A stretch of DNA of 64,000 nucleotides from NCBI RefSeq assembly GCF_004664715.2, contig NC_051074.1:14307178-14371177 (forward strand), in the 5' to 3' direction. The notes below the pieces were generated by a model, which saw nothing but the letters and a program-made list of their open reading frames with translations, did not search any database and was not told the DNA's origin. Below, piece after piece: positions 1 through 11,822 of the stretch (the first letter of the stretch is position 1; each line of letters begins with the position of its first letter). The position numbers and the translations under genes were made by a program. The stretch comes from Peromyscus leucopus (taxonomy: Eukaryota > Chordata > Mammalia > Rodentia > Cricetidae).

Positions 1-44
1 GAATGAAATGAAATTAAACAAAAGAAAATCAACAACAAAAAAGT

Positions 45-200
45 CCAACAGCAGGATTTTATGTTTCGCAGTTTTGAGGCAGTGGAGTCCAAGGACAAGG
101 TACTAGCAGAGTCTAGTCCTGGTGATGTCCTTTCTTCTGGGCTGCAAATGCTTGCCTCTGGCTGAGTCTGCCTCCTCCTTCTGGGTCCTCCCTGGGTAGT
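45..200 (-). mobile_element. MaLR LTR fragment (MLT1/MST-like), inverted, first part
   Basis: Read on the minus strand, this matches the 3' half of MST/MLT1-type LTRs of the ERVL-MaLR class: text equivalent to 'ggaagtccaagatcaagg' and the 'ctggtgagggccctcttcct' segment is recognisable in decayed form. It is probably continued at 640-805, with about 440 bases of other or badly decayed sequence between. Ends are not defined and no TSD was found. Confidence 0.5.
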
Positions 201-639
201 GTTGAGTAGCAGTTTCTCCCACTGAAATATTTCATTCTGGAGGGAAGCTTAAGACTAAGAAACTGAACAGAAATTACAAGCCCCTGGAAGCAAACAACTA
301 AGTCTCAGGAAACTTCTGAAATAAGGCTCACAGGGGTCTACAGCACCTACCTCCCATGGGCTGGATAAACAGGAACAACAGCCAAGGTGAAGAGACTCTC
401 CTTACCAGCTGAGCTGAGAACCAGGGATGAGCTTTGCTGAGCCGTCTCAGTCTCACCCGGGCTGGGGTGGGCTTTTGGGAATGCAGCGGGCTTTGAGTCA
501 CCCATGCTACACTAACATCTCACCCTTACCCCTGAAAGCAACCTAACAAACAAACTCCTTGGATGGAATCATCGCTTTGTCTGTCATCCACGTCCTCTCT
601 GTTCACGTCTCTCCAGGAAAACTCAAAGGACAGGCAGGA
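201..639. other. Unassigned segment inside an old MaLR LTR
   Basis: This separates two recognisable pieces of an inverted MaLR LTR, so it is either a later insertion or strongly diverged LTR. It holds no open frame of note. A GC-richer stretch around 450-500 looks LTR-like, but I cannot name a family. Confidence 0.35.
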
Positions 640-805
640 AGAGTGCCCTGGTCTCTTGTGAAGACACTTCTTTCCTTATGAGTGACCCACCACGACTTTA
701 GGCAAGCAGAATTACCTCTCCAATGTCTAGCCACAAAACGTTATCGTGCAATGGTTAGGGCTCCAGCATGAATTTTAGGGATGCAGACATTGGGTCCAAG
801 AGCCT
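640..805 (-). mobile_element. MaLR LTR fragment (MLT1/MST-like), inverted, second part
   Basis: The text around 742-800 reads like the inverted 5' end of MST/MLT1 LTRs: 'ggttagggctccagcatg' followed by 'aattttagggatgcagacat', where consensus has 'ggttagggcttcaacatatg' and 'aattttgggggacacaa'. The orientation and order fit the fragment at 45-200. Confidence 0.5.
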
Positions 806-1770
806 TCACTGATTGTCACGGGAGTCTTTACCTTACAACAAGAGGCGATTAGAACTCTGGTAAGGGGCAGTTGTATGGGGATATAGCAAGGAAGTGGTAT
901 TCTGCAAGCCCAGGAGAGAGGCCTCAGAAGAAACCACGTTAGTCGACATCTTGATCTTGAATTTCTATGTGCTAGAAGTCAGAGGAAGAAGATTTCTGGT
1001 ACTTTGGTCACACCCCTAGCAGCCAATACAAATTATATTATTGGCCCTCATTTATGAGCTTTTATAGAAACCCGTGTAGTCTCATGTAGGAGAAAGGTGG
1101 AGAGATGATAAATTACATATTATATGTATACTCTTCCAAAAAACGAGGAGTTGGAAATAAAGACACACGTGTTTAGGAAGAGACACATAGCTGCATAGCT
1201 GCTCGGGCAAGCTGATTCGTGCAGAAGGCAAAGATTCTGCTGGGCGAAAATATAGAAACGCTTCTCCTTGGCTTCCTGTTATCACGCCTAATATCTGCAT
1301 GTGCTTTTATAGTGCTGACATTACAATCTTGGACCACAATGAATGAAGAAAGTCCTTTCCTACAGAACAGCTCCTGCTGAAAAGAAGTGCTGAGCACAGG
1401 CCTTTCTCATTCTGGAAGTTATCTTCTTTTCCAGGAACAGGGAAAGCAGATTTAAAATTAATTAAGCCAAAAAAAGAGAGCCAACGCCAGTATGCACATG
1501 GTACTTCCTGAAAGCATCGTGTCAAATCCATCAGAATGCGGTTCCTGCTTTCTCTATTAAAATCATAGAACGTCCCAGCAGAAAGGGATCTAGAGGCTAC
1601 CCTGTTTCCAGTCTTTTATAAATGTGGCATCTGATGCCTGGAGGTTTGATCTGCTTGAAAAACTCAAGTGGATGAGCACCAGAGCCAGGGCAAGGCTAAG
1701 AAACACTTAGTTTCATTTCTCATTCACATGGCTTTGGAATTTCTCTTCATTCTTTTTTTTATTTGCTGCC
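806..1770. other. Unassigned, probably unique DNA
   Basis: I see no recognisable repeat or gene. Short open frames on both strands (under 75 codons) have no matching features and are treated as chance. Confidence 0.5.
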
Positions 1771-1773
1771 ACT

Positions 1774-1823
1774 GCCTCCTCCTCCTCCTCCCCCCCCTCC
1801 TCCTCCTCCTCCTCTTCCTTCTC
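1774..1823. repeat. (CCT)n / C-rich trinucleotide microsatellite
   Basis: Imperfect CCT repeats are interrupted by a run of C. The tract lies on the pyrimidine-tail side of the decayed B1-like element that follows, which suggests it grew from that element's tail. Confidence 0.85.
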
Positions 1824-1940
1824 CAGTTCTTCTTTCCAGGGAAGGGCCACACTATGTAGCTTTATCTGTCTTGGATGCCCTTGAATTTCTAACTGTCTTG
1901 CGGGGCCACTCAAGTGCTGAGCCACCGTGTAATCAGACAG
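1824..1940 (-). mobile_element. Decayed B1-like SINE, inverted
   Basis: The pieces 'cacactatgtagcttt', 'gtcttggatgcccttgaa' and 'actcaagtgctgagccacc' are spaced as in an old inverted B1. Divergence is high, so the family is uncertain. Confidence 0.4.
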
Positions 1941-2149
1941 GAATATTTCTGGTGGAAAAAAAAAAGTCTTAGAGTGAGCAATCCAAAGTTGATTAAGCCA
2001 AGATCATGTTGACTGAGGCATGTCACTAAAACTTCATAATTTTTTTTTAAATAAAAAGTAAAGTCACCATTTCAATTTTCTAAACATGTCTTTGTCCAAT
2101 GGAATATTAGCACAACATCAAACTCCAAAGCCAAGTTTGGCTCAGTTAT

Positions 2150-2540
2150 TTAAGTGCTGTTGGGATTTCAATATGAAATGCCTGGTGCAGGTTCATGTGA
2201 CTGAACACTTGGTACCCAGGTGCTGGTACTGTGTGGGAGGGTGTGACACCTTTGGAGATGGCACTGTCCTAGAGGAAGTAGGTTACAAAGTGGCTTTGAG
2301 ATTTTACAGCCTAGACTTACTTTCTGCCCATACTTTGCTTTGTGGTGATGTGGGCAAGCAGCTTTATGCCCCTGATGCAAGAGCCTTCTTTAGACGTGGC
2401 TGCTGCCATGCCTCCTCTGTACTCTCGAACTGTGGTCAAAACCAAATGCTGTACCCTCAGACTGTGAGTCAAAAATCAAACACTCTGATTAAGCCGATTC
2501 ATTGGGTATTTGGTCACAGCTTTGAGAAAAATAGCTAATC
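2150..2540 (+). mobile_element. MaLR LTR (ORR1/MT-related), sense
   Basis: Typical MaLR order is visible: 'ggtacccaggtgctggtac', 'gaggaagtaggttac', 'ctgctgccatgcctcctctg', then a 3' end 'gtatttggtcacagctttga' and 'tagctaat'. The 150-codon open frame across it is a by-product of this repeat, not a gene. No TSD was resolved. Confidence 0.6.
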
Positions 2541-3035
2541 AGCTGCCTTCTTTAGGGCCTGATTTCTCTCCTTTTCTATCTATTTTTCTCCGTGTCAGAT
2601 TCATTTTCAAATGCAGTCTGCCCTTGCAGTCGTATTAGCCTCTTGTTCTCAGGGCTGACATTCAATGGAGAGAGTACTTGCCTCCTTTCATCTGTCCAGA
2701 AAGTTTCTTTGTGTGTCTGTGACTGGATCTGTGTCCATCACTAAGCCAATTACGTTTGGGAAGGACGCTGCACTGCTCCGGCTTGCCCCACTGTGGCCAT
2801 TTGTTGCACCCCTGGAGCTGGCAGGAAAGGCTACTTTTCTTGAATTATAGGGGCTGACAGTGGAGGGCAATTTTGTATGTTGTTACCAAAAGACGGGGCA
2901 TGCGTGAATGCTGGCAGATCTCCAGCTTGAAAATGGTTTTCTGTGTTCTCTTTTGAAATTTCTCCCATTTCATTGTACGTACGGGGACCTGCTCCACACC
3001 AGGTATGCAATCAGGATAGAGCAGACAATGTCTCT
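2541..3035. other. Unassigned DNA between two MaLR LTRs
   Basis: No repeat, RNA gene or convincing open frame was recognised here. Confidence 0.5.
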
Positions 3036-3039
3036 ATCT

Positions 3040-3395
3040 TGGTCTGATGTGTGCTGCTGTAGCAGAGAATTTCAGAGTAGGTAATTTATAAAGACAGAAT
3101 TCTACTCCCTCGTTATTCTGGAAAACCTGGAAATCAAGAATGAAGGTATTGGTGGGTGTGGCATCTCTTTCTAGGGTAGTGCCTCACTGCTGCAGCCCCT
3201 AGAGAGGAGGATGCTATGTTCTCACATGGCAGAAGAAAGGAAGTATGAACAAATCCACCACTGCAAGCCGAAGTGGCCCTAGTCACTAAACACCTCCTCT
3301 ACAGCCCCCTACCAAACAAAGCCTTTGCACTAGATAGTTATTGAACTTCCAGCACATCAATTTTCAGTGATACATTCAGACCATGGTAGCCTCCA
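3040..3395 (-). mobile_element. MaLR LTR (MLT1/MST-like), inverted
   Basis: The minus-strand reading follows an MST/MLT1 LTR. On the plus strand it begins 'gtgctgctgtagcagagaat', has 'gttctcacatggcagaagaa' in the middle and ends 'tacattcagaccatgg', matching the inverted LTR 5' end 'acattcagtccat'. It is older than the ORR1 copies in the window. Confidence 0.62.
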
Positions 3396-3660
3396 ACACA
3401 GGGAATTATGATCTAAAGAAATGTGTTTAGATACAGTCCTTTTTTAGTAATCAGTAAAGCAGGCTGGTTGTTGAGGTCTTAGTAGGATGCTATTGGGAAT
3501 AAGATTGGACTAGGTGTTCTCAATTCCTTCTTGCGAACATTCCAATCAAATAAGACACTCCTCATCTAAGAATGGAAGCCGGGAGCACAGTAGGACAAGC
3601 TGTAAGTGTCGCTCTTGGAGTCACTCAGGAATGGATGGATGAAGATACTGTTCCCCTCTT

Positions 3661-3840
3661 TCTTTTTTCTTTTCTTTTTTTTCTTTTTGGTTTTTTGAGA
3701 CAGGGTTTCTCTATGTAGCTTTCTTTGCACCTTTCCTGGAACTCACTCTGTAGACCAGGCTGGCCTCGAGCTCACAGAGATCCGCCTGCCTCTGCCTCCC
3801 GAGTGCTGGGATTAAAGGCATGTGCCACCACCGCCCAGCT
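3661..3840 (-). mobile_element. B1: B1 SINE, inverted, with TSD
   Basis: A clear inverted B1 (7SL-derived SINE): pyrimidine-rich tail, 'gagacagggtttctctatgt', 'gtagaccaggctggcct', 'cacagagatccgcctgcctc' and 'gtgctgggattaaaggca'. It is flanked by a perfect 13 bp TSD 'ctgttcccctctt' at 3648-3660 and 3841-3853, so both ends are fixed. The 'gcacctttcctggaact' variant points to cricetids. Confidence 0.95.
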
Positions 3841-3899
3841 CTGTTCCCCTCTTAATAAGCAGTGTTACGCTTGATTAAGGTGGGTGGAGCGGATGCTTG

Positions 3900-4290
3900 G
3901 GTAGATGGGAGAGTTAGTGTGAAGCCTCTCTGTGCTGTGCCCTAGGCACTGTGCCCAGCGCTGATGGTGTACAGGAGCCATCACAGAGCAAGTCGTTATC
4001 CTCCTTCAAGTTGTGTGTGATCTGTGTGGGAGACAGACACAGAGAGAGCCAGCAGGACGTTGCATACGGATTACAGAGGAAGCCAGATACATTTTAGAGC
4101 ACGTTCTTCCGGAAAAGACAGAGAAAGAGAGGAAAGAGAAAGAAGGCGGAGATTAGGAAAGGCTCCTGGGGGAACAGTTATTTCATTGATACCCAAGAAG
4201 GGGAAGAGGCAAGGAAAGGCACTCCAGGCAGAAGGAACTGCACTCGGTGCACCCTCTGGCCTGTTTCTCTCCACCACTTCCTCCTGTGTA
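3900..4290. repeat. Ancient mammalian interspersed repeat, family not assigned
   Basis: Several phrases recall an old repeat common to placental mammals: 'aggcactgtgcccagcgct', 'gtgggagacagacacagaga', 'aaggctcctgggggaac' and 'gcactccaggcagaaggaac'. The open frame across 4024-4527 has no recognisable domain and overlaps this repeat, so I do not call it a gene. Confidence 0.4.
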
Positions 4291-4468
4291 ATTTCCAGGT
4301 ACTGCTTCAGCTTCTGGGGGAGAAGCGGCTCCGTTCATCACCTCATCTGCAAGCTCTCCAACAGCAAAACCTCAGAAGGAAGGCCTGTCTTTGGTGTTCT
4401 GCCCTCGGTCCCACTCAGAGCAGTGACCCCCCTCGGGTTGCCTGCTACTGCTTCTTTATGGTTTTTCT

Positions 4469-4481
4469 GGGGGGGGGGGGG
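4469..4481. repeat. G13 homopolymer
   Basis: A run of 13 G, a length-unstable site, follows the ancient repeat. Confidence 0.9.
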
Positions 4482-4489
4482 CAATCAAC

Positions 4490-6400
4490 AGACCAGGATA
4501 CGAGCCCAGAGTTATAGCTCGCACTAATGGTTTGTGGTCAAGACCGTGGAGAATCAGAATTTGCCTTGCGGAATGAATTCCATGTAGGGGAGTGAAGAGG
4601 TTTCGCTGGATGCTGCAGCTGTCGCAGGGGTGACATTGCCGTCCTTTTCCGGTCCCCGGACTCTAAAGCTTTTAAAGAAACAAGCCTGAAAGATGGCCTC
4701 TTTGTAAGTGGGAGGAGTCGTCGAAGCAAACATTTCTCTCCCTGGAGCCACTGAGACAAGTCTTCATCTAATGTCTTTTGTATAATATTAGGATTCCCCA
4801 CTAAGAGGGAGTCTGCTCTTCTTAAATAATATATTGAAAGTACGTCTACCTTCAAGGACTCACTAAAGAACTTGTTTGTTAAAAGCGTAAAGAAGCTTTT
4901 CATCCTAAAAATAATTTTTATATCATGAAGTGCAGGCAAGGTCGACCCACACAGAATATTTTCGATTCTTTTGCTATTTCCAGTCTTGGTTTACAAGCAA
5001 GCAGTTTTAAGAGGCATAGTTATTAGGGAAGAGAGGCAACCTTTGTTAGAGTGCTTAAAAAGTTCCTGGAAGGGTGTTGTAGGCCCTCGGAGATAATCTG
5101 GAATAGCCTTCGGGTCCTTATTTTATCCTTTAGGCTTGTGAACTGATAAGGGGTCCTCTCTTCTCTGTTTGCAGCCTCAGGGCCAGCAGGCCAGAGCTTG
5201 GCAGGAGAGCTCAGCTGTGCATTCTCTATGCCTGGGTCTGAGGCCAGGACCTTCTTTTAGTGGGTGGCCTGCAAGCCCAGGGCTATGTTTGGTGACAGGG
5301 TAATGAATTATTAACCAATCTACTGTGGGTTCCTGAAGTTCCTGACTTTCTCAAACTTATTCTTTTAAACTCAAGGATCAATATGACATATACTATGGTT
5401 TCTTAAAAAATACATCAAGAAATTTCTGATTAAAAGATATTCCCACTACCATTTCTTCCACTTGGATTTTTGATTTGTTTGTTTTTTGCTGTCAGCTCAC
5501 AGCTCCACTAATCCCACAAATCTGCAGCACTCCCTGGGTGTCTCTGGAAACCCCAGTTTATCCTTCTCAATCTTGGAGAAGAGTGGAACCTTTTACTCAG
5601 TCACTTTAGAAACTTCTCAGATCCATAAACCTCCTAACATGGGAGCTCCTTCACATTTAAGTGAAGAGATCTGAATATTATTAAGAGCACACAGATTCTA
5701 TAAATACTCATCACATGCATGTATGAATGTGGTCATCCATTTATCAAGCAAGGTGCCACACCGCGTGGGAAATAGGAATGGGTAGGCAGGATGTTATCTG
5801 TGTCCGTGACTTTCTGCAGCTAGACAAAAATAAACATTTGATGATACAAGGTACTGTGGATCTAAGGAGCAAAGTTCTGAACGTTATGGCAGTACAGGTA
5901 AGGGAGACTTGCCTTGTGGTTACAGACTTAAAAAACTTGAGGCTGAAGAATAGAGATGACAAGAGAATTGGGGAAGAATCACAGGAAATAGTGTGGTCGA
6001 GTACAACACTGTTTCAGGGAGGTGCGTTCTGATTTGACTGATGGTTACAACAATAACATACGGGGTACCTGCTACGTGCACAAGTTTTCCTATGCTACAA
6101 AAATCCCCAAAGACTGAATTCATTCTTTTCTTTTCAGGGGAGAGGATGTTCATTTCTGAGAAGTCATGTAACCGGCCCCTAGTTGTTTAGCTGTTGAGTT
6201 GAATGTTGGCAGTCAAGTGTGGAAATGTCTGTGCCCAAACCTCCGTACTGCCTCTACTGTACTATGTACATTTCTCAAGATTCGGGGGAGAAGAGAAAAC
6301 AGAAGCAAGATTTAGCGTTCAGATTGAGAAGTCTAAACTTCATGAAGGAGACTGTGAGTGAAAAGAGACAGGAGGAAATGTAGCCAAACCAACGTATTTT
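4490..6400. other. Unassigned, probably unique DNA
   Basis: No transposon was recognised over about 1.9 kb. Base composition is mixed and some parts (4560-4960) are less AT-biased and look non-repetitive. Open frames reach 133 codons on the minus strand (4538-4939) but carry no domain, signal peptide or homologous match that I know. Confidence 0.5.
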
Positions 6401-6401
6401 A

Positions 6402-6566
6402 TTGTGTGTGTGAGTGTGGGTACACACGTAACTGGTACACATGTGGAGGTCAGAGGGCAACATTCAGGAATAGGTTCTCTTCTCTACCATGGGTTCCAAG
6501 GATTCAGCTCAGGTTGTCAGGCTATTGTGGCAAGTACACTTACCCACAGAGCCACCTTGTGAGCTC
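6402..6566 (-). mobile_element. B3: B3-type SINE, inverted
   Basis: Inverted B3-like order: a TG-rich start, 'acatgtggaggtcagagg', 'gcaacattcaggaataggt', then the inverted tRNA-like head 'acttacccacagagccacc'. Similar flanks ('acgtatttt' before, 'atgtatttg' after) may be a decayed TSD. Confidence 0.72.
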
Positions 6567-7082
6567 AAATAGATGTATTTGAAAGACGGGTTTGGTGTTT
6601 CCTTTGAATTTTTCTGTACCAAGTTACATACTAAATGATGAGTGCAATCAGGGACAAGGACATGCTTTAGCTGGGAAAGAGTTATTGAAAATGGTATTTC
6701 TGTGGAAAAAGAACGTGTAGAGCTAAATTATACCATAAAATGATGATTACTACAATGAACGGGTGCCAACCAGATGAATGCCATCAATAGGTCAAAGCTG
6801 ATTTAATCTCTGATGCTCATGCGTCTGTGGAGCACAGTTGTGTGACTTGTCTTCTTGATGTAATAGAAACATTAGAAATGTAGAGCCGGTGAGAACTTGG
6901 TTCAGATCCTGCCTCAATATGTCCAAGTTACGTGAGCAGGTCAGGTGAGCACTGATAACCCTCCCAACTGTCAGAGGGAAAATGGGTGCACATCTGTATG
7001 CTTTGTGAATGTTTGTAAAAATAATCTTAGAATGCATCACACAACAAGAATAAGTATAATTCATTAATAAAAACAAGACTGT
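6567..7082. other. Unassigned DNA
   Basis: No recognisable repeat. A 94-codon minus-strand frame has no known features. Confidence 0.5.
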
Positions 7083-7310
7083 GGGGGCTAGAGAGATGGC
7101 TTAGTGGTTAAGGGCGCTTACTCCTCTTGCAGAGAACCTGGGCTTGATTTCCCAGTGCCTACCTGGTAGCTCACAACTGTTTTGACTCTAGTCCTAGGAA
7201 ATCCAATGGCCTCTTCCTCCACAGTCATGACACACACATGGCACACTTACATACATGGAGGAAAAACACTTATAAACATAAAATAAAAATGAATAAATCT
7301 TAAAAAGAAA
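7083..7310 (+). mobile_element. B2: B2 SINE, sense
   Basis: The tRNA-derived head 'ggggctagagagatggct' with A-box-like and B-box-like segments is followed by the B2 body 'cctggtagctcacaactgt' and an AATAAA-rich tail ending near 7310. In the family this is an RNA polymerase III transcribed, L1-mobilised SINE. Divergence suggests an old copy. Confidence 0.85.
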
Positions 7311-10080
7311 TCTGTAAAGGTGAAAATATTTCTGACATTGCAAAATGGAAATTTGATGATGGTGTAACAAAAGTATGTCTAGTTACAATTTCAAAGTTTA
7401 GTCCATCTTAATGAAGGGTATTCTTTCCTTCACAAAAAAATATGCACTATAATAAGCAACTCATCATGTAACTATGAATTTAAATATATTTTAAGAACTG
7501 AAAGAGTTTATATAATGGTATATAATAGCAATATACCTAAAATTATGGACTGTAAAGCCTCATGAAAAATACAAGTCATTTTTACTATGTTGAAATGTGA
7601 TTTTTACATCTATTTTATTGATGCACATCTACTGCTTTATTAACAATAGGTCTTAATTCTTTTTGAGAAAAAAAAATCCAGTACTTCAAAAGTAGGTCAT
7701 GCTGTGCATAGATTTCTTTTTTGAGCATGATATGTACTTATGTGGTAAATTGTACATTTAGTCTTTACAGAATGAAAAGCAGATGATATGACTGTCTACA
7801 GAGCATCAGGAATATTGCAAACGTATTTATTGGAAGCATTGCTACAGTTGTTTTGAATGTAATATTCTTGGAAAAACCACTTGTCTACAAGACTTTGTTT
7901 TGGTAGCAGACTCTACTAATTGAGACCCTTGTGTGGAAACCTCCCTGAGGGAAATCCTATAATTGGTGAAATCAGCGAGGGAGTGAACAGCATGCCATAT
8001 AATTTCATCATTCTGGAGCTCTGGCCCTTAATGTTTTAATCAGTCTCATACTTTCCCAGGACACAGAATCAATGAACTTTCCCAAAGAAATATTTAGATT
8101 AACTTTAAGCATCCACAGTTAGCATCATCTTTAGAATGCATTTTCATCCGTGTTATAAAATATCCAGTAGCCATTCTTGGAGAATGTGATTGTTTCTACT
8201 CATCTGCCAATTGTATCACCAGGTTCACAAAGAAGAAAACCAAAGCACAATCTAAAAAGTCTCCCAACCTTGGGTGGAGTCACTTTCCTTCTTTGTTTTC
8301 TTCCTTCATTTCTTTTTCTTTCTTTTTTTTAAGGAACACTTTTTAAAAAAAATCTATCTTGCAAACTTGTTGATGAGTTTCATCAACATTGCCCTGAAGT
8401 TACTTATGAAGAGGGTGCAGTTTGAAGATTTCAATAAATGCATGGAATAAACAGGTTACTTTGTATCTGCCTTGCAGTCTAACTGGGTAGTTTGCTTTAG
8501 TAAAGATCCATGCAACATTATGATATCATTAAGTGCTGTTATTTTCTTAATAATCAGCTATTCTTGAGCCTTTAAAACATTTTTCTATAGTCCTATACTC
8601 TAGACATGATCTTGTTTATTTCAGTAATTTACCTCATGATAGTCGTAAATACAAACATATAAAAAGACCTCAGTATTATCTGCAACAGTAAAAATAAAGG
8701 AATAATCTTAAGTGTCAATTAAAATGGAGAATGTTTAAATACTGCATTTAATGATTAGACTCAGTTGGAACAGCATGTAGCAATTAAGAGTTGATTTCTT
8801 TATAGGACCCTGATAGTGACAGTCATATAGTGAAGTTTCACATCCAACCAGGAGCAAAAGTAAAAACTTCTTCTACTGTACTATGCTTCCAACTGAGAAG
8901 TTAAGTCGTAAGTCAGTAAAAATCACACAAACATGTGTGATAAATCATAACTGTGGTAAATGATAAGAAGAATCTGACTGTGAATATGTATAATAGGAAC
9001 CCTGGCATGATTTAGATTTAACTTGCCAAGGAACTGACAAATTAACTGAAATTTGATTGTGGCCCGGGGCTGGGAAGGACTTCCAGAGATCTTCGTACAG
9101 AGTGTGGTAGATGGAGCACAGTGTGTTTGCAGATGTAAATGGAAGATGAGTGGACTGGTGTGTGGAGATGGCTGGGAGAGAGTGACATAAGGTTTGTGTT
9201 TTAAAATTTTCATTTTTCTGCACTATGAAAAAGATTTGGAAGGAGAGAGACCAGAACTGGGAACCCACAGTGAGGTATAATACTAGTAGAGGTAAGTATG
9301 ATGAATTATGGATTAGAGAGAAAGGTGGGGTCAAGTGAGTGCATTCAAGGCATTGTTAGAGGTTAACGGGTTAACAATTAAATGTGTTTAATGATGGCCT
9401 GTGTGCCAGGTAGAGGGGTGAAGATTACTGAGCATCACTGTGAGGTTTTAAGCTTGAGCCACTGATTGTCAGTGACAACAGCATGGGGGAAGAGGTTGGG
9501 TTTGAAGGAGAAGCTATGTACTTCTTTGAGGACATGCTAATAAAAGTTGCTTTTGAGACCCCCAAGGGTAGAAAACATCAGGGAGTTGGTTTCAACCCAG
9601 AAGAATCTATAGTTTCCTGTTACTCTTATTGGTTGACCAATTGTGGGCATCCAATACATATTTGTGGAATAAAAGATGAATTGTCTGGAGAAGAAAATTT
9701 GCAAGCTGTTGGCTTATGGCTGGTAAGTTTCTACAAACGAAAAAGAGCATAGAGTGAGAAGAAAAGATAACACTATGGGGGTGGTAGTGGATTCCTTTGT
9801 TAAATGGCTGTGCAGATGTATCCAGGAGGAGTCAGTCACACATTTTGGAATGGGCTCATAAGTTATAGAAAATGAAGACTGAAAACATCATTTAGGTTTT
9901 ATATTGAAAACCTTTGTTGACCATACTAAATGTTATTTTTATAACAAGTGAATGGGAGCTGTGAGGAGAAGGAAGGAGAAATCATATCTAAAGGTGATTC
10001 TATTATTTTAAATTCTTAAGAGCAAATAAGAAAGTTTCATTTTTTTTCTATATCCCAGGCAACACTTTTTTTTTGTCTAT
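7311..10080. other. Long unassigned AT-rich stretch
   Basis: Nearly 2.8 kb without a transposon I can name. It contains a pyrimidine tract at about 8285-8335, an A-rich piece at 7668-7678, and paired GTTAAC motifs near 9362-9375. Open frames up to 129 codons on the minus strand (8945-9334) have no recognisable content. It could include regulatory sequence, but nothing in the text proves it. Confidence 0.5.
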
Positions 10081-10084
10081 CTTT

Positions 10085-10210
10085 TTTTTAAATTTAGTTA
10101 TTCTAACTAAAATTCTGGAAGTGATATCTCATTGTGCTGTTTTATTTGCATTTCCCTAATGACTCATGAACAATGCTCAGCATTTTCTTTTATGCTCTTG
10201 ATCATTTGTC
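10085..10210 (-). mobile_element. Ancient L1M fragment, inverted
   Basis: Plus-strand text 'gatatctcattgtgctgt' and 'tttgcatttccctaatgac' is the inverted end of an old mammalian L1 ORF2 (consensus 'gatttgcatttccctaatga'). Confidence 0.55.
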
Positions 10211-10806
10211 TTTCCTATTCAGAGAAAGTTTAGGTTCCATGCTCAAGTTAGGTAATAGGACCAGGAGAACTTCCTCCCTACTAGCTTGCTTTTGTGGTAT
10301 CAGAGGTGTTATGCAGACTGCCAGGGGAGAAAAGATACCAGTGGTCTCATGTCTTTGTAGCACTGGATCCTGCATGCTACTTCCCTGACCTACCAGGCAA
10401 AATATGCTCACTGGTGCAATAGTGGCTGGACTGTTTGTTATAAGGTAACTAACCTCATTCTGATTGGATTTAGACCTGCTTCATAGGAGGGAATTGCATA
10501 CCTGCTCTTGTAATCCTGATTAAAAGCTCATGGATGGGGAGGTCATAGGCCCTAGGATAGAGCCTGCTATGGTTATTTTGGTAAATGGTTATGCTGTCAA
10601 ATTGCCTTCTAAATACATATGTATCTACCCGGAGAACAGGGATGCTCTCAACCTTGATTAAATAAACTTCTTTTTGCAGTTCTGAGAATACTATTGTATG
10701 CTCAGCTCTAAATGGGATATATATTTCACTCCCTTTCAACCATGGCTCAGGGAGTATCTCAGAAGAAGAGGTAGAAAGAATGTAAGAGTTGAATGATAGG
10801 AGGAGG
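10211..10806 (+). mobile_element. Rodent L1/Lx-like 3' segment, part 1
   Basis: The text resembles a widespread rodent L1-derived non-coding segment: 'ctgattggatttagacctgc', 'taaatacatatgtatctacc', 'ctctaaatgggatatatat' and 'agaagaagaggtagaaagaa'. It is split by the LTR at 10807-11192 and continues to about 11425. The subfamily is not certain. Confidence 0.45.
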
Positions 10807-11192
10807 TGTAGCCAGGAGTTTTCTCTGGTCCTGAGGAATCTCTCCCACCTGTGTCCCGCAGCTGCTTGGTCCCAAATAAATACACAAAGGTTTATATTAT
10901 TTACAAATGATATAGTCTAATGGCTCAGACTTCTCACTAGATAGTTCTTACATCTTAAGTTAACCCATTTCTATAGATCTATACTTTGCCTTGTGACTCG
11001 TGGCTTACTGGTAATTTTACATCTTGCTTCTCATAGCGGTGGCTGGCAACATCTCCTCAGCTCTGCCTTTCTCCTTTCTCTCTCTCTAGTTGGAATGTCC
11101 TATCTAACCTTATTCTGCCTCACCATTGGCCAAACAGCTTTGTTTATCAACCCATTAGAGCAACACAGCATACAGAATGGCATGACCCATCA
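10807..11192 (-). mobile_element. Solo ERV LTR (family 1), inverted, with 6 bp TSD
   Basis: It starts 'tgtagccaggagttttctct' and ends 'gcatgacccatca', so TG...CA ends are intact. The perfect 6 bp TSD 'aggagg' lies at 10801-10806 and 11193-11198; 6 bp is usual for ERVK-class integration. It shares its layout with the LTRs at 19376-19744 and 22087-22482, including a repeated ATTGG motif in sense. No internal region is present, so it arose by LTR-LTR recombination. Confidence 0.88.
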
Positions 11193-11198
11193 AGGAGG

Positions 11199-11425
11199 GC
11201 TATGAAATGCAAATGTTTGGATTAGCACTCATGAATTCACAGCAGCTGTGGTTACATGTAAAAGACCAGTATAAGATTTAAAAAAGGAGGACATGACGAT
11301 GGAAGGGGGCTGTGTTGGGGTTATGTTTGGGAAGAGTTAGAAGTGGAAAATATGAGTGATTATGATCCTTTTTAATTGTATACATGCATGAAATTCTCAA
11401 GAATACAATAATGATAATGATCATG
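11199..11425 (+). mobile_element. Rodent L1/Lx-like 3' segment, part 2
   Basis: This continues the host repeat beyond the solo LTR and ends in 'gtatacatgcatgaaattct' plus an A/T-rich tail with 'aataatgataat', consistent with a decayed L1 3' end. Confidence 0.42.
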
Positions 11426-11429
11426 ATAC

Positions 11430-11822
11430 CTCAGCACCAGGCATGAGAAACCTCCTTTCAAGTTATTGGTAAGAGGAGTCTAAGATACTCTGAAGACAAT
11501 ACAGCCTATTGCTGCTGCTGTGGATTGCCTTCCAGAGGTTGAAGGTAAGCCCCTATTGCTGAAGACAACATGCACTTCAGACACAGGATTTGGAAGATTT
11601 GAGCTGGACCTAACCTAAAAATCCTGTCTCTGAGGACTAGCTTTCCTAGTACCAGATGGTGTTATATAACCTGACAAGTGAGGGAAGCAAACAAAGCCAT
11701 ACCCAGCTGTGATGCCTATGAACCACAACAGTGACCAGCCTGGCAAGACATTCCGAATAGTGCAATGATGGTATTCATAGCTTGGTGATGACTGATTGAA
11801 CTCAAGGCCTGCTCAACAGCAG
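11430..11822 (+). mobile_element. Lx-like L1 3' segment, part 1 (copy A)
   Basis: Sequence from 'cagcaccaggcatgagaaac' onward is closely matched by 29345-29415 plus 30855-31190 in this window, showing an interspersed repeat. The layout recalls the non-coding 3' portion of the old rodent Lx L1 group. An LTR interrupts it at 11823. Confidence 0.6.

Noticed and set aside
1668..1972. Poly-Pro, poly-Leu and poly-Glu frames
   Set aside because: Translation of the CCT repeat in three frames.
2086..2538. 150-codon open frame
   Set aside because: Lies within a MaLR-type LTR.
4024..4527. 167-codon open frame
   Set aside because: Overlaps an ancient interspersed repeat and a G13 run, with biased Arg/Glu composition and no recognisable domain.
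9362..9375. Paired GTTAAC as an HNF1-type site
   Set aside because: Spacing does not fit the HNF1 consensus and there is no supporting context.
10173..10388. Possible small gene between L1 pieces
   Set aside because: The sequence belongs to old L1 and Lx-like repeat text and has no start context or domain.
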